A DNA stretch of 64,000 nt from Candidatus Tokpelaia hoelldoblerii. Its GTDB lineage: Bacteria; Pseudomonadota; Alphaproteobacteria; Rhizobiales; Rhizobiaceae. A model generated the notes under the pieces. It saw only the letters and a program-made list of their open reading frames with translations, searched no databases and was not told the origin of the DNA. Both the position numbers and the translations under genes were made by a program. The stretch lies in contig CP017315.1 of NCBI GenBank assembly GCA_002005325.1, positions 558,001 to 622,000 of the forward strand, in the 5' to 3' direction. Below, in pieces: positions 20,703 through 35,996 of the stretch (position 1 is the first letter of the stretch; each line of letters begins with the position of its first letter).

Positions 20703-21878
20703 ATGGCGAAGAGCAAATTTGAACGAACGAAGCCTCACGTTAATATAGGCACGATAGGTCACGTTGACCATGGCAAGACGACGCTTACTGCGGCAATTAC
20801 GAAGTATTTCGGAGAATTCCGTGATTACAGCCAGATTGACGCTGCGCCTGAGGAAAAGGAACGTGGTATCACGATTTCGACGTCGCATGTTGAGTATGAG
20901 ACGGATAACCGGCACTACGCCCACGTTGACTGCCCTGGCCACGCTGACTATGTGAAGAACATGATCACGGGTGCTGCGCAGATGGATGGAGCTATTCTTG
21001 TTGTGAATGCAGCTGATGGTCCGATGCCGCAGACGCGGGAGCATATTCTGCTTGCCCGTCAGGTTGGTGTTCCGGCGATTGTTGTTTTCCTGAACAAGGT
21101 TGATCAGGTGAATGATGAAGAGCTTCTTGAGCTTGTTGAGCTTGAGGTGCGTGAGCTTCTGTCGAAATATGATTTTCCTGGTGATGATATTCCGATTGTG
21201 AAGGGTTCTGCGCTTGCTGCTCTTGAGGGTCGTGACAAGGACATCGGCGAAGATGCGATCCGCCTGCTGATGAGCGAGGTTGATGGTTACATCCCTACGC
21301 CTCAGCGTCCTGTTGACCAGCCTTTCCTGATGCCGATTGAGGATGTTTTCTCTATTTCGGGGCGTGGTACGGTTGTTACTGGCCGTGTTGAGCGGGGTAT
21401 TGTTAAGGTTGGCGAGGAGATCGAGATTGTTGGTATTCGTCCGACGTCGAAATCGACTGTTACGGGCGTTGAAATGTTCCGCAAGCTTCTTGACCAGGGT
21501 CAGGCCGGTGATAACATCGGTGCGCTGCTTCGCGGTGTTGACCGTGAGGGTGTTGAGCGTGGCCAGGTTCTGGCGAAGCCCGGTTCAGTTACGCCGCACA
21601 CGAAGTTCAAGGCTGAGGCTTATATCCTTACGAAGGAAGAGGGTGGGCGTCATACGCCGTTCTTCACGAACTACCGTCCTCAGTTTTACTTCCGTACGAC
21701 GGACGTCACTGGTATTGTGACGTTGCCTGAAGGGACTGAGATGGTTATGCCTGGTGATAACATTGCAATGGATGTTGCCTTGATTGTGCCGATTGCGATG
21801 GAAGAGAAGCTTCGCTTTGCTATTCGTGAGGGCGGCCGTACAGTCGGTGCAGGTATCGTATCTAAAATTATCGAGTAA
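20703..21878 (+). CDS. tuf: Elongation factor Tu, copy 2
   Basis: Second EF-Tu gene, 391 residues, with the same protein and as far as I compared the same DNA as the copy at 1649-2824. The identical block runs 20702-21883 here and 1648-2829 there, about 1182 nt, while flanks are unrelated. It is followed by a terminator and tRNA-Trp, then secE-nusG-rplK-rplA, the usual second tuf context in proteobacteria. Codon use is strongly biased, as expected for one of the most abundant proteins. Confidence 0.98.
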   Translation: MAKSKFERTKPHVNIGTIGHVDHGKTTLTAAITKYFGEFRDYSQIDAAPEEKERGITISTSHVEYETDNRHYAHVDCPGHADYVKNMITGAAQMDGAILVVNAADGPMPQTREHILLARQVGVPAIVVFLNKVDQVNDEELLELVELEVRELLSKYDFPGDDIPIVKGSALAALEGRDKDIGEDAIRLLMSEVDGYIPTPQRPVDQPFLMPIEDVFSISGRGTVVTGRVERGIVKVGEEIEIVGIRPTSKSTVTGVEMFRKLLDQGQAGDNIGALLRGVDREGVERGQVLAKPGSVTPHTKFKAEAYILTKEEGGRHTPFFTNYRPQFYFRTTDVTGIVTLPEGTEMVMPGDNIAMDVALIVPIAMEEKLRFAIREGGRTVGAGIVSKIIE

Positions 21879-21891
21879 ATGGATGAATGAT

Positions 21892-21923
21892 AGCGGCTGG
21901 TCTTGGGGCCGGTCGCTGTTTTT
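21892..21923 (+). terminator. Terminator after tuf copy 2
   Basis: Nine-bp stem AGCGGCTGG/CCGGTCGCT (two G-U pairs) with an 8-nt loop, followed by GTTTTTC. Separates tuf from tRNA-Trp. Confidence 0.75.
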
Positions 21924-21960
21924 CTTCTTCCGGCTTGATTATTTGAGCCTGAAGGCCTGA

Positions 21961-22036
21961 AGGGGTATAGCTCAGTTGGTAGAGCGACGGTCTCCAAAAC
22001 CGTAGGTCGCGGGTTCAAGCCCTGCTGCCCCTGCCA
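21961..22036 (+). tRNA. trnW: tRNA-Trp (CCA anticodon)
   Basis: Cloverleaf: acceptor AGGGGTA/TGCCCCT, D-arm GCTC..GAGC, anticodon arm ACGGT-CTCCAAA-ACCGT with anticodon CCA, T-arm GCGGG-TTCAAGC-CCTGC, discriminator G, and encoded CCA. Standard position between tuf and secE. Confidence 0.97.
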
Positions 22037-22235
22037 GTTTTTTTGAAAAATCCAGCGGGATTTTTCGTGAGAGAAGAAGATAGTTGATGCGTAGGGTTGC
22101 ATTTGTTTCGATAATTGGCTATCTTGTCGCTAATTTCATTGGGCGCGTAAGGTCTGTGGTGGCTTTTCGCGTCTTTGGTGTGTTCGGTATTTGACCGGCA
22201 GGATGTGTTCCTGAAGGTTGGGAGACAGGCGTTTT

Positions 22236-22457
22236 ATGGCATCTAAAACCAGTCCGGCAACATTTTTCCGGCAAGTGCGTGCAGAAATGGCCAAGGTAAC
22301 ATGGCCTGTGCGTCGTGAGGTCGGGATTTCAACTGTGATGGTTCTGATCATGGTTGTTCTGGCTGCGATGTTCTTTTTTCTGGCGGATGTGATTATAAAA
22401 TTTGTCATTACCGGTGGGATAGGGCTTTTAAGCAGCTTGTTCCAGTCAGGGTTATAA
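22236..22457 (+). CDS. secE: Preprotein translocase subunit SecE
   Basis: Essential small subunit of the SecYEG translocon. 73 residues from the ATG at 22236 (a TTG at 22218 in frame is less likely). Short single-TM form: amphipathic RQVRAEMAKVTWPVRREV followed by a hydrophobic helix ISTVMVLIMVVLAAMFFFLA. Thirteen nt upstream of nusG. Confidence 0.95.
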   Translation: MASKTSPATFFRQVRAEMAKVTWPVRREVGISTVMVLIMVVLAAMFFFLADVIIKFVITGGIGLLSSLFQSGL

Positions 22458-22470
22458 GAGGGAAATTATT

Positions 22471-23001
22471 GTGGCATTTCGCTGGTATATCGTTCAGGCC
22501 TATTCAAATTTTGAAAAAAAGGTTGCTGAAGCTATCGAGAAAGAAGCGCAACAAAAGGGTTTGAGTGCGTTTTTTGAAAAAATCCTCGTTCCCACCGAAA
22601 AGGTGGTTGAAGTGCGCCGCGGGCGCAAGGTGGATAGCGAGCGCAAATTTTTCCCCGGCTACGTTCTGGTCCGGGCAGAGCTGACGGATGATGTTTTTCA
22701 TCTGATCAAGAATACGCCGAAGGTAACAGGTTTCCTTGGGTCTGATTCAAAGCCGGTGCCGATTTCCGATGCTGAAGCCGAGCGGATTCTGGTGCAGGTG
22801 AACGAAGGGGGCGAGCGTTCCAGATCATCTGTCACGTTTGAGGTTGGCGAGCAGGTGCGTGTTGCTGATGGTCCGTTTGCTTCCTTTAACGGCATTGTTC
22901 AGGAAGTTGAGGAGGACCGTGCCCGCCTCAAGGTGGAGGTTTCGATTTTCGGCCGTGCTACGCCGGTTGAACTTGAGTTTGGTCAGGTTGAAAAAGTCTG
23001 A
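22471..23001 (+). CDS. nusG: Transcription termination/antitermination protein NusG
   Basis: NusG clamps RNA polymerase and links it to Rho or to S10 of the ribosome. 176 residues; start GTG at 22471. NGN domain WYIVQAYSNFEKKVAEAI and FFPGYVLVRAE; C-terminal KOW VRVADGPFASFNGIVQEV. Cotranscribed with secE. Confidence 0.98.
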   Translation: MAFRWYIVQAYSNFEKKVAEAIEKEAQQKGLSAFFEKILVPTEKVVEVRRGRKVDSERKFFPGYVLVRAELTDDVFHLIKNTPKVTGFLGSDSKPVPISDAEAERILVQVNEGGERSRSSVTFEVGEQVRVADGPFASFNGIVQEVEEDRARLKVEVSIFGRATPVELEFGQVEKV

Positions 23002-23186
23002 TCGTGATGGCTGCCTTATTGGCGGCTGGTGAATTTTATCAATCGCGCTATGGGGCGGTTGATGAACAGGGTGGAAGGAGAGGGCAGCTTTAGCCGGTTG
23101 TTTAATCCGCACCACCCGACTGCGAAGCCGGTTTTCCGGCAAATGAAACGCCGCATATGCGGCATAGTGTTGTAAGGCAGATCATT

Positions 23187-23615
23187 ATGGCTAAAAAAGT
23201 TGCAGGCCAGTTGAAATTGCAGGTTCCCGCCGGTGCGGCCAATCCGTCACCGCCGATCGGTCCTGCTTTGGGTCAGCGCGGCATCAATATTATGGAATTC
23301 TGCAAGGCGTTTAATGCCGCCTCGCAGGAAATGGAAAAGGGATCACCGATCCCGGTTCTTATCACCTATTATCAGGACAAGTCTTTCACCTTTGTGATGA
23401 AAACGCCGCCGGTTACCTTCTTTCTCAAGAAGGAAGCCAAGCTGAAATCAGGTTCCAAAGAACCGGGTAAAATCAGCGCCGGTACGATTGGCCGCGATAA
23501 AATCCGTACCATCGCGGAAGCCAAGATGAAAGATCTCAACGCCGGTGACGTTGAAGCGGCAATGCGTATGGTTGAAGGTTCGGCCCGTTCAATGGGTCTG
23601 GAAGTGGTGGACTGA
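23187..23615 (+). CDS. rplK: 50S ribosomal protein L11
   Basis: L11 forms the GTPase-associated stalk base and is needed for RelA activation. 142 residues from the ATG at 23187, with [32 protein letters not shown] in place. An upstream frame to 23157 is not conserved. Confidence 0.98.
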   Translation: MAKKVAGQLKLQVPAGAANPSPPIGPALGQRGINIMEFCKAFNAASQEMEKGSPIPVLITYYQDKSFTFVMKTPPVTFFLKKEAKLKSGSKEPGKISAGTIGRDKIRTIAEAKMKDLNAGDVEAAMRMVEGSARSMGLEVVD

Positions 23616-23619
23616 GATC

Positions 23620-24318
23620 ATGGCGAAAATTGCAAAAAGACTCCAGAAAATCCGTGAAGGTGTTGACAAGGACAAGCTTTATTCTTTGGAAGAAGCCGTT
23701 ACTCTTGTGAAAGAACGTGCGGTTGCCAAATTTGATGAAACCATTGAAGTTTCGATGAATCTTGGTGTTGATCCGCGCCATGCCGACCAGATGGTTCGTG
23801 GCGTTGTCAATCTGCCGAACGGCACGGGGCGTACAGTGCGTGTTGCTGTTTTTGCCCGTGGCGACAAGGCTGAGGAAGCGAAAGCTGCCGGGGCTGATAT
23901 CGTTGGTGCGGAAGACCTGTTTGAAACCGTCAATGGCGGCACGATTGATTTTGACCGCTGCATTGCCACGCCGGATATGATGCCGCTGGTTGGCCGCCTC
24001 GGGAAGGTGCTCGGGCCGCGCGGCATGATGCCGAACCCCAAGGTTGGCACGGTTACGCCGGATGTTGCAGCTGCTGTGAAAGCTTCCAAGGGCGGTGCTG
24101 TTGAATTCCGGGTTGAAAAAGCCGGTATTGTTCATGCCGGCGTTGGCAAGGCATCATTTGATGGCGCAAAGCTTGCTGAAAACATCAAGGCTTTTGCTGA
24201 TGCTGTTTTGAAGGCAAAACCGTCCGGTTCCAAGGGTGAATATCTGAAACGTATCGCCCTTTCCTCGACCATGGGTGTCGGTGTCAAGGTTGATCCGGCT
24301 TCGGTTCGGCCTGCTTGA
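23620..24318 (+). CDS. rplA: 50S ribosomal protein L1
   Basis: L1 forms the mobile stalk at the E site and represses its own operon in many bacteria. 232 residues from the ATG at 23620, four bases after rplK, with [14 protein letters not shown] and [15 protein letters not shown]. Confidence 0.98.
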   Translation: MAKIAKRLQKIREGVDKDKLYSLEEAVTLVKERAVAKFDETIEVSMNLGVDPRHADQMVRGVVNLPNGTGRTVRVAVFARGDKAEEAKAAGADIVGAEDLFETVNGGTIDFDRCIATPDMMPLVGRLGKVLGPRGMMPNPKVGTVTPDVAAAVKASKGGAVEFRVEKAGIVHAGVGKASFDGAKLAENIKAFADAVLKAKPSGSKGEYLKRIALSSTMGVGVKVDPASVRPA

Positions 24319-24703
24319 TAGTGCATCTTGCCTTCTGCGCTGGTAACGGCGGCAGATGGCGGGTATGAAATCTGACCTTCCGCTTTGGCGGGCGGCTGAT
24401 TATCCGGGGATAGTTTATTTTCCGGATATGTCGAAAGAAATTTCGACAATCCTGTCCGAGATTGTGGGTGGCGCGGTGATCGTGCCTTAATGGACAAAGC
24501 CTGCATGAGACCGGTTGTTGGGCCAATATGTTTAACCGTTCAGGTGAATCATAAGGGGTTGAGCAAAAGTTACCTTTGAATGCATTTTGAGGATGCAGGA
24601 AAAAGGGGGCAGGATCCTCAAACTGTCACACAAAATGGTTTGTGTGGCAAAAGGTAACCCGGCAGGTTTGTCAAAGTGCAAATCTGTCAAATGGAGAGAG
24701 ACA
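24319..24703 (+). promoter_or_regulatory. rplJ-rplL leader
   Basis: A 385-nt gap without a gene before rplJ. It contains a perfect 8-bp hairpin with a GNRA loop, TGTCGAAA-GAAA-TTTCGACA (24429-24448). In many bacteria this position holds the L10-L12 binding site for autogenous control; I infer the same here from position and structure, not from a matched consensus. Confidence 0.45.
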
Positions 24704-25222
24704 GTGGAAAAAGCGGAAAAACGCGAATTTGTCACTTGGCTTAATGGGGCTTTTAAAGAGTCCGGTTCTGTTGTTGTGGCCCACTATTCCGGTCTTACCG
24801 TTGCACAGATGAACGATCTGCGTTCGAAAATGCGTGCAGCCGGCGGGTCCGTAAAAGTCGCGAAAAACCGCCTTGCCAGGATCGCTCTTCAGGGCACGGA
24901 AGGGGAGGCGATGACAGATCTGTTCACAGGACAGACCTTGATTGCCTATTCCCAGGATCCGATCACAGCGCCGAAAGTCGCTGTTGATTTCGCCAAGGCC
25001 AACGACAAGCTCGTTATCCTTGGTGGTGCAATGGGTGCAACCAGCCTCAATGCTGATGGTGTGAAGTCTCTGGCTTCCCTGCCATCGCTCGACGAGCTGC
25101 GTGCAAAGCTGGTGGGTATGATTTCCACACCTGCAACCCGTATTGCACAGGTTACAAGCGCACCGGCCGCACAGCTGGCCCGCGTTTTTGGCGCCTATGC
25201 CCGGAAGGACGAAGCGGCGTAA
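24704..25222 (+). CDS. rplJ: 50S ribosomal protein L10
   Basis: L10 is the stalk protein that carries L7/L12 dimers. 172 residues; the start is GTG at 24704 preceded by GGAGAGAG. The open frame continues upstream to 24587 but that part shows no L10 similarity. [29 protein letters not shown] and [12 protein letters not shown] are typical. Confidence 0.96.
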   Translation: MEKAEKREFVTWLNGAFKESGSVVVAHYSGLTVAQMNDLRSKMRAAGGSVKVAKNRLARIALQGTEGEAMTDLFTGQTLIAYSQDPITAPKVAVDFAKANDKLVILGGAMGATSLNADGVKSLASLPSLDELRAKLVGMISTPATRIAQVTSAPAAQLARVFGAYARKDEAA

Positions 25223-25274
25223 GGCCGTTTCTCGCTGTCTATGTTCAAACTTTATGTGAGTAAAGGAAATAAAA

Positions 25275-25652
25275 ATGGCTGATCTCGAAAAGATCGTTGA
25301 TACCCTTTCCAACCTGACCGTTCTGGAAGCTGCCGAGCTTTCCAAGCTTCTGGAAGAGAAGTGGGGCGTTTCTGCCGCAGCTCCGGTTGCTGTTGCTGCC
25401 GCTGCCGGCGGTGCTGCCGGCGGTGCCGCTGCTGAAGAAAAGACCGAGTTTGACGTTGTCCTCGTTGATGGCGGCGCAAGCAAGATCAACGTGATCAAGG
25501 AAGTCCGCGCAATCACCGGTCTTGGCCTCAAGGAAGCCAAGGATCTGGTTGAAGCTGCACCGAAGCCTGTCAAGGAAGGTGTTGCCAAGGACGAAGCTGA
25601 AAAAATCAAGGCCACGCTTGAAGCAGCGGGTGCCAAGGTTGAGCTTAAGTAA
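25275..25652 (+). CDS. rplL: 50S ribosomal protein L7/L12
   Basis: Multicopy stalk protein that recruits translation factors. 125 residues: N-terminal dimerisation helices, an Ala/Gly hinge (about residues 35-55) and the C-terminal [21 protein letters not shown] factor-binding helix. Confidence 0.98.
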   Translation: MADLEKIVDTLSNLTVLEAAELSKLLEEKWGVSAAAPVAVAAAAGGAAGGAAAEEKTEFDVVLVDGGASKINVIKEVRAITGLGLKEAKDLVEAAPKPVKEGVAKDEAEKIKATLEAAGAKVELK

Positions 25653-25665
25653 GCATCAGGGTTTT

Positions 25666-25842
25666 CCGGCAGGCAGTATTGCCTGCCGGGTTCCTGGGCA
25701 TTCTGTTTAAAAATGGCGCTTGATTTTATATTTGTCTGTGGAATGGAAATAAAACTTAAGGCAGACGGAAAAATAAAAATGGCCTGAACCCTTTTCCTGA
25801 CAGTTTGGGAGCTGTCAGGAAACGGGTTTATCCCGTTTCAGG
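25666..25842 (+). promoter_or_regulatory. Structured region between rplL and rpoB
   Basis: The 556-nt rplL-rpoB gap has no gene I can support. It starts with a 10-bp hairpin CCGGCAGGCA/TGCCTGCCGG (25666-25689) without a U-run. At 25783-25842 two adjacent hairpins, an 11-bp TTTCCTGACAG/CTGTCAGGAAA and a 7-bp AAACGGG/CCCGTTT, are enclosed by CCTGAA/TTCAGG, so the RNA could fold as a three-way junction. The two hairpins share bases 25820-25822, so they may compete. Likely a control or processing element setting rpoBC expression relative to ribosomal proteins. Confidence 0.4.
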
Positions 25843-26208
25843 GCATTTTGTGAAAAAGAAACCGTTGTCAGGGTATCCTGAAAAGGTTTGTTGGTTGCAA
25901 GATGCTGATACGAAAAGAGTTTCGCGAAATCGCTGTCAAAGGCCCTGTTGTCAGGGTGTTGTATTTGACCTTGGCGGATGAGCGACACACATAAACCGGA
26001 TAGCGGGCTTTGTTGCGGCAAGGTTCAGTATTCGGGGCCAGATGGAGCCAAGCGACAGAATTGTTGGTTACCGGGCGTTGGTAGAGGTATCGGGCAGGCT
26101 TGGCCTGCCGGATATCAGGCAAGGTGAAGCATTGATATTTCATCAGTGCAATGGAAGCAGGTTCCCTGAAAGGCTTGGCCTGAAGGGAGCACAGATCGAG
26201 GAGCGACG

Positions 26209-30351
<4,143 letters not shown>

Positions 30352-30362
30352 GTTTGAAAAAA

Positions 30363-30390
30363 GGTGTGCCGGTTGCCAAGCCGGCACACC
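30363..30390 (+). other. Intercistronic hairpin rpoB-rpoC
   Basis: Perfect 10-bp stem GGTGTGCCGG/CCGGCACACC with an 8-nt loop, 12 nt after the rpoB stop. The coding strand has no U-run after it, but an A-run precedes it, so on the minus strand it would read as a terminator. May act as an mRNA processing or stability element. Confidence 0.5.
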
Positions 30391-30541
30391 ATTTCGCGCC
30401 CATAAGGGACAGGCGGGCGGGTTGCCGATAAAACCCGGTAATGAATTTGCGTAAAATGGCTTGACAGTCAATCGCAACGGGCTTGAGCAAAGCCTTTACT
30501 TTTGTTTTTGCGTTTTTTGAAAACGCTTGAAGGAGAACGGC

Positions 30542-33500
30542 ATGAACCAAGAGGTCATGAATCTTTTCAATTCGCAGGCGCCGGCACAGACGTTTGATTC
30601 CATCAGGATTTCCATTGCCAGCCCTGAGAAGATTCTGTCCTGGTCTTATGGTGAGATTAAAAAGCCGGAGACCATCAACTACCGTACGTTCAAACCGGAA
30701 CGTGACGGTCTTTTCTGCGCGCGTATCTTTGGCCCGATCAAGGACTATGAATGTCTGTGCGGCAAATACAAGCGTATGAAATACAAGGGCATTATCTGTG
30801 AAAAATGCGGTGTTGAAGTCACCTTGTCGCGCGTGCGCCGTGAGCGTATGGGCCATATCGAGCTTGCAGCGCCTGTTGCTCACATCTGGTTTTTGAAATC
30901 CCTGCCGAGCCGGATTGGCACATTGATGGATATGACGCTCAAGGATATTGAGCGTGTGCTGTATTTTGAAAACTATATCGTCACCGAACCGGGGCTGACT
31001 TCGCTGAAACTGCACCAGCTGCTGTCGGAAGAAGAATATATGCTGGCCGTTGACGAGTTTGGCGAAGACCAGTTTACGGCGCTGATCGGGGCGGAAGCCA
31101 TCTATGAATTGCTGGCTTCGATGGAACTGGAAAAGATTGCTGCTGATCTGCGCACGGATCTGGCTGAAACCACGTCCGAGCTCAAGCTGAAAAAGCTGAT
31201 GAAGCGCTTGAAGATTGTCGAGAACTTCCTTGAATCCGGCAACAAGCCTGAATGGATGATCATGAAGGTTATTCCGGTGATTCCGCCGGATCTGCGCCCG
31301 CTGGTGCCACTTGACGGCGGCCGGTTCGCGACATCTGACCTGAATGATCTCTACCGCCGCGTTATCAACCGTAACAACCGTCTGAAGCGGTTGATCGAGC
31401 TGCGCGCGCCGGGCATTATCATCCGCAATGAAAAGCGCATGCTGCAGGAAGCTGTTGACGCCCTGTTTGACAATGGCCGCCGTGGCCGCGTTATCACCGG
31501 TGCCAACAAGCGTCCGCTGAAGTCGCTTTCTGATATGCTGAAGGGCAAGCAGGGGCGTTTCCGTCAGAACCTGCTTGGCAAGCGTGTTGACTATTCGGGC
31601 CGTTCGGTGATTGTGACCGGGCCTGAGTTGAAACTGCATCAGTGCGGTTTGCCGAAGAAAATGGCGCTGGAACTGTTCAAGCCGTTTATCTATGCGCGCC
31701 TTGATGCGAAGGGCTATTCCTCAACGGTCAAGCAGGCGAAGAAGCTCGTGGAGAAAGAGCGGCCCGAAGTGTGGGATATCCTTGATGAGGTTATCCGTGA
31801 GCATCCGGTGCTGCTGAACCGCGCGCCGACCTTGCACCGTCTGGGCATTCAGGCGTTTGAGCCGGTGCTGATTGAAGGCAAGGCCATCCAGCTGCATCCG
31901 CTGGTCTGTACAGCGTTTAACGCTGACTTTGACGGTGACCAGATGGCGGTTCACGTGCCGCTTTCGCTGGAAGCCCAGCTTGAAGCCCGGGTGCTGATGA
32001 TGTCGACCAACAATATTCTGCATCCTGCCAACGGCGCGCCGATTATCGTGCCGTCACAGGATATGGTGCTGGGGCTGTATTATCTTTCGATCATGGCGGA
32101 AAAAGAGCCGGGCGAGGGCATGGTTTTTGCCGATATGGGCGAATTGCACCATGCGCTTGAAAACGGCATTGTCACGCTGCACACCAAAATCAAGGGGCGT
32201 TACCGCTCGGTTGATGCTGATGGCAACCCGGTTTCAAATATTTTTGAAACAACGCCGGGCCGTTTGATTATCAGTGAATTACTGCCGAAAAATGCCAATG
32301 TGTCGTTTGATATCATCAATCAGGAAATGACCAAGAAAAACATTTCCAGGACGATTGATCATGTTTACCGCCATTGCGGGCAGAAAGAGACGGTTATCTT
32401 CTGTGACCGGATCATGCAGCTTGGCTTCTCCTATGCGTGCCGCGCCGGTATTTCCTTCGGCAAGGATGACATGGTGATTCCGGAAAGCAAGGCGGAACTG
32501 GTTGCGGAAACCGAAGCTTTGGCCAAGGAATATGAACAGCAGTATAATGATGGCCTGATCACCCAGGGCGAGAAATACAACAAGGTTGTTGACGCCTGGG
32601 GTAAATGTACCGACCGTATCGCTGAAGAGATGATGAAGCGCATTCAGGCGGTTGAGTTTGACCCGGAAACGGGGCGGCAGAAGCCGATGAACTCGATCTA
32701 CATGATGTCGCATTCCGGTGCGCGTGGTTCTGCCAACCAGATGAAGCAGCTTGCCGGTATGCGTGGCTTGATGGCCAAGCCGTCGGGCGAGATTATCGAA
32801 ACACCGATTATCTCGAACTTTAAAGAAGGCCTCACGGTGAACGAGTACTTCAACTCGACCCACGGTGCGCGTAAAGGCCTTGCTGATACCGCGTTGAAAA
32901 CCGCAAACTCCGGGTATCTGACCCGCCGTCTGGTGGATGTCGCGCAGGATGCGATTATCTCCGAGGTTGATTGTGGCACCGCGAGCGGCCTGACCATGCA
33001 GGCGATTGTTGACGCCGGTCAGGTTGTGGCTTCACTCGGTCAGCGTATTCTTGGCCGTACGGCATTGCTTGACATTCTCCATCCTGTTTCCGGTGAGGTG
33101 ATTGTCGAGAGTGGGCGGATGATTGAAGAAGCTGATGTTGTCGAAATCGAGAAAGCCGGTATCCAGTCGGTGCAGATCCGTTCCGCATTGACCTGTGAAA
33201 CCCGTATCGGCGTTTGCGCCAAGTGCTACGGGCGCGATCTGGCCCGCGGCACACCGGTTAACCAGGGCGAGGCTGTCGGTGTTATCGCCGCGCAGTCGAT
33301 CGGCGAGCCGGGCACCCAGCTGACCATGCGGACCTTCCACCTTGGCGGTACGGCGCAGGTTGTTGACACGTCCTATCTTGAAGCTTCGTATGAAGGCAAG
33401 GTGGAACTGCGCAACCGTAATGTTGTGCGCAATTCGGAAGGGCTTCTGGTTGTTATGGGCCGTAACATGGCGGTGCTTATCAGGGATGACAGCGGCCAGG

Positions 33501-34744
33501 AACGGGCTTCCCACCGCGTCGCCTATGGTTCGCGCCTGTTTGTGGATGATGGTGATACTGTCAAGCGCGGCCAGCGTCTGGCTGAGTGGGATCCGTATAC
33601 CCGCCCGATTATGACGGAAGTTGACGGCATAATCAGCTTTGAGGATATGGTGGATGGCCTGTCTGTTTCGGAAACAGCTGATGAATCCACCGGTATCACC
33701 AAGCGTCAGGTTATTGACTGGCGGGCAAACCCGCGTGGTGCGGATTTGAAACCGGCAATCATCATCACTGACAAGAAGGGCAAAATCACCAAATTGTCCA
33801 AGGGTGGTGAAGCGCGCTACATGATGTCGGTGGAAACCATTCTTTCGGTTGAGCCGGGCACGCAGGTCAAGGCTGGTGATGTTATCGCCCGCTTGCCGAT
33901 GGAAAGCACCAAGACCAAGGACATCACCGGTGGTTTGCCGCGCGTTGCCGAACTGTTCGAGGCGCGCCGTCCGAAAGACCATGCGGTTATTGCTGAAATC
34001 AGCGGTACTGTCCGTCTGGGGCGCGATTACAAGAACAAACGGCGCATTGCCATTGAACCGGCAGATGAAACAATGGAACCGGTGGAATATCTCATTCCGA
34101 AGGGCAAGCCGTTCCATCTGCAGGAAGGTGACCAGATTGAAAAGGGTGATTATATCCTCGACGGTAATCCGGCTCCGCATGACATTCTTGCGATCAAGGG
34201 TGTTGAGGCGCTGGCTTCTTATCTTGTCAACGAGATTCAGGAAGTTTACCGCCTGCAGGGCGTGTTGATCAACGACAAGCACATTGAAGTGATTGTCCGC
34301 CAGATGCTGCAGAAGGTTGAAATCACCGATTCCGGCGATTCCACCTATATTCCGGGCGACCATGTTGACCGGATCGAGCTTGAGGAAATCAACGAGCGTC
34401 TGGTTGAAGAGGGCAAAAAGCCGGCAGCCGGCAATCCGGTGCTGCTTGGTATCACCAAGGCGTCGCTGCAGACACCGTCGTTTATCTCGGCGGCTTCCTT
34501 CCAGGAAACCACCCGCGTGCTGACCGAGGCGGCTGTTGCCGGCAAGATGGACACGCTGCAGGGCCTGAAGGAAAACGTCATTGTCGGCCGTCTGATACCG
34601 GCTGGCACAGGTGGTTCCATTGCGCAAATCCGGCGTATTGCCACCACGCGCGATGACCTGATTGTTGATGAGCAGCGCAAGGCCAGTGGCGCGGCAACTG
34701 CCAACGCCATGCTTGTGGATATGACCACGCCAGCTGCTGAATAA
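30542..34744 (+). CDS. rpoC: RNA polymerase beta' subunit
   Basis: Carries the catalytic Mg of RNA polymerase. 1400 residues from the ATG at 30542 ([16 protein letters not shown]); an upstream in-frame start at 30527 is weaker. Zinc-binding [23 protein letters not shown] near the N-terminus, the [16 protein letters not shown] active-site motif, and the second zinc site [16 protein letters not shown]. Ends the rplJL-rpoBC cluster. Confidence 0.99.
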   Translation: MNQEVMNLFNSQAPAQTFDSIRISIASPEKILSWSYGEIKKPETINYRTFKPERDGLFCARIFGPIKDYECLCGKYKRMKYKGIICEKCGVEVTLSRVRRERMGHIELAAPVAHIWFLKSLPSRIGTLMDMTLKDIERVLYFENYIVTEPGLTSLKLHQLLSEEEYMLAVDEFGEDQFTALIGAEAIYELLASMELEKIAADLRTDLAETTSELKLKKLMKRLKIVENFLESGNKPEWMIMKVIPVIPPDLRPLVPLDGGRFATSDLNDLYRRVINRNNRLKRLIELRAPGIIIRNEKRMLQEAVDALFDNGRRGRVITGANKRPLKSLSDMLKGKQGRFRQNLLGKRVDYSGRSVIVTGPELKLHQCGLPKKMALELFKPFIYARLDAKGYSSTVKQAKKLVEKERPEVWDILDEVIREHPVLLNRAPTLHRLGIQAFEPVLIEGKAIQLHPLVCTAFNADFDGDQMAVHVPLSLEAQLEARVLMMSTNNILHPANGAPIIVPSQDMVLGLYYLSIMAEKEPGEGMVFADMGELHHALENGIVTLHTKIKGRYRSVDADGNPVSNIFETTPGRLIISELLPKNANVSFDIINQEMTKKNISRTIDHVYRHCGQKETVIFCDRIMQLGFSYACRAGISFGKDDMVIPESKAELVAETEALAKEYEQQYNDGLITQGEKYNKVVDAWGKCTDRIAEEMMKRIQAVEFDPETGRQKPMNSIYMMSHSGARGSANQMKQLAGMRGLMAKPSGEIIETPIISNFKEGLTVNEYFNSTHGARKGLADTALKTANSGYLTRRLVDVAQDAIISEVDCGTASGLTMQAIVDAGQVVASLGQRILGRTALLDILHPVSGEVIVESGRMIEEADVVEIEKAGIQSVQIRSALTCETRIGVCAKCYGRDLARGTPVNQGEAVGVIAAQSIGEPGTQLTMRTFHLGGTAQVVDTSYLEASYEGKVELRNRNVVRNSEGLLVVMGRNMAVLIRDDSGQERASHRVAYGSRLFVDDGDTVKRGQRLAEWDPYTRPIMTEVDGIISFEDMVDGLSVSETADESTGITKRQVIDWRANPRGADLKPAIIITDKKGKITKLSKGGEARYMMSVETILSVEPGTQVKAGDVIARLPMESTKTKDITGGLPRVAELFEARRPKDHAVIAEISGTVRLGRDYKNKRRIAIEPADETMEPVEYLIPKGKPFHLQEGDQIEKGDYILDGNPAPHDILAIKGVEALASYLVNEIQEVYRLQGVLINDKHIEVIVRQMLQKVEITDSGDSTYIPGDHVDRIELEEINERLVEEGKKPAAGNPVLLGITKASLQTPSFISAASFQETTRVLTEAAVAGKMDTLQGLKENVIVGRLIPAGTGGSIAQIRRIATTRDDLIVDEQRKASGAATANAMLVDMTTPAAE

Positions 34745-34787
34745 GCCGCTGAAAAGACAGGAAAGGGTGCTTCGGCATCTGATTGTT

Positions 34788-34822
34788 AAAAACCCGCTGA
34801 TATATCAGCGGGTTTTTCTTTT
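34788..34822 (+). terminator. Rho-independent terminator after rpoC
   Basis: Thirteen-bp stem AAAAACCCGCTGA/TCAGCGGGTTTTT with a 4-nt loop, then CTTTT. The following stretch to 34993 is AT-rich and holds no gene I can support; it probably contains the promoter of the next gene. Confidence 0.92.
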
Positions 34823-34993
34823 AAATTCAAAAGATATGCTTGTTGCTTTTCCAATTAAAGAAAGTTACCCTTCCAGTTGGTATGCATTCAGAATGTTTTT
34901 GGAAACTAAGTTCTGTTTGTATAAGGGAAAAGAAAAAGGATTTACAATTTTTTGCATGTAAATTGTATTCTTTAAGTGTTTGTGGAGAGGTTT

Positions 34994-35827
34994 ATGAATT
35001 TTGAAGTTTCTAAAATCAAGCATATAAAAGAAAAAATATATGAGCCAATTACGCTTATCGTCGGCATATTGATATGGCTTTGGTTTCTGTTAGCGGTTTT
35101 AGAGTCGCCAGCACATAGTATAATTTTTACATTGGTCTTTTATATATTGATATTCCTGTTTATATCTTTTGTATCAAGGGTGATGATGCGCGCTTATATA
35201 TTTGGCCACTATGTTCTGGTTGGGGAGAGGCAATTTCCCCATATCCATCAGATGGTTGTGGACGCTTCACGTCGTGTTGGTTTGAAAGAGGTGCCGAAAA
35301 CCTTTATTTTCAATTCAAACGGTGTTATGAATGCCATGGCTGTGCGTTTGCTTGGCCGGACAAAATATGTATGGCTGACATCTGCGCTGATTGATGCTGA
35401 TAATGATGAACAAATCCGTTTTGTGATTGGTCATGAGCTGGGCCATCATGTTGCGGGCCATCTTGATATATTGGTATCTATACTGCGTTTTCCTGCCAAA
35501 ATGGTCCCGTTTCTGGGGGCAGCTTATTCGCGTAGCCGCGAGTTGACCTGTGATCGTATTGGTATCTGGCTTTCCGGTGATATAGAGGCGTCGCGCACAG
35601 CGTTGCAAATGCTTGCCTGTGGCAGCGCTAGGTTGAACGCGCAGATGAATGCTACTGTTTTTCAGGAGCAGGAAAATATGGTGCCGCCAATTACAGGTTT
35701 CTTCCTGCATATTTTTTCCGGTTACCCGCGTTTGACACAGCGTGTTGCAGAAATTACAGAATGGTATGCTTATAGCAAGAGTACATCCCCTGTATTTCGG
35801 ATTCCGGGTGAAACAGCACTATCCTGA
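34994..35827 (+). CDS. M48-family membrane metalloprotease
   Basis: 277 residues from the ATG at 34994, which has GGAGAGG six bases upstream; a GTG at 34976 in frame is less likely. Two hydrophobic segments at about 18-37 and 41-62 anchor it in the inner membrane, and the zinc-protease motif HELGH is at 147-151 with the third ligand in SRELTCD (E183). This is the HtpX/Ste24-like family, which cleaves membrane or misfolded proteins, but the protein lacks the C-terminal membrane helices of HtpX. Codon use and flanks are more AT-rich than the neighbours, which suggests acquisition. Monocistronic with its own terminator; substrate unknown. Confidence 0.85.
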   Translation: MNFEVSKIKHIKEKIYEPITLIVGILIWLWFLLAVLESPAHSIIFTLVFYILIFLFISFVSRVMMRAYIFGHYVLVGERQFPHIHQMVVDASRRVGLKEVPKTFIFNSNGVMNAMAVRLLGRTKYVWLTSALIDADNDEQIRFVIGHELGHHVAGHLDILVSILRFPAKMVPFLGAAYSRSRELTCDRIGIWLSGDIEASRTALQMLACGSARLNAQMNATVFQEQENMVPPITGFFLHIFSGYPRLTQRVAEITEWYAYSKSTSPVFRIPGETALS

Positions 35828-35840
35828 TGAATAAAAAGAA

Positions 35841-35869
35841 AAAACGCCGCGTCATGCGGCGTTTTTATT
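35841..35869 (+). terminator. Terminator after the M48 gene
   Basis: Ten-bp stem AAAACGCCGC/GCGGCGTTTT with a 5-nt loop followed by TATTA. Confidence 0.85.
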
Positions 35870-35996
35870 ATGGGGATGAGATATTTCGCATCTTGCCCGG
35901 ATGGAGGTTATTATTTAAACTTATTGGATGAAAAGATGGGGGATAATATGGAACACAGCTTGTTTTTACATCTGATAGCATGGTCTAAGATTCAAC

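Noticed and set aside
24587..24703. 39-residue N-terminal extension of L10
   Set aside because: Not conserved; the GTG at 24704 has a good Shine-Dalgarno and gives the normal L10 length.
34767..34961. 64-aa ORF in the AT-rich stretch after rpoC
   Set aside because: Spans the rpoC terminator and has no convincing ribosome-binding site or similarity.
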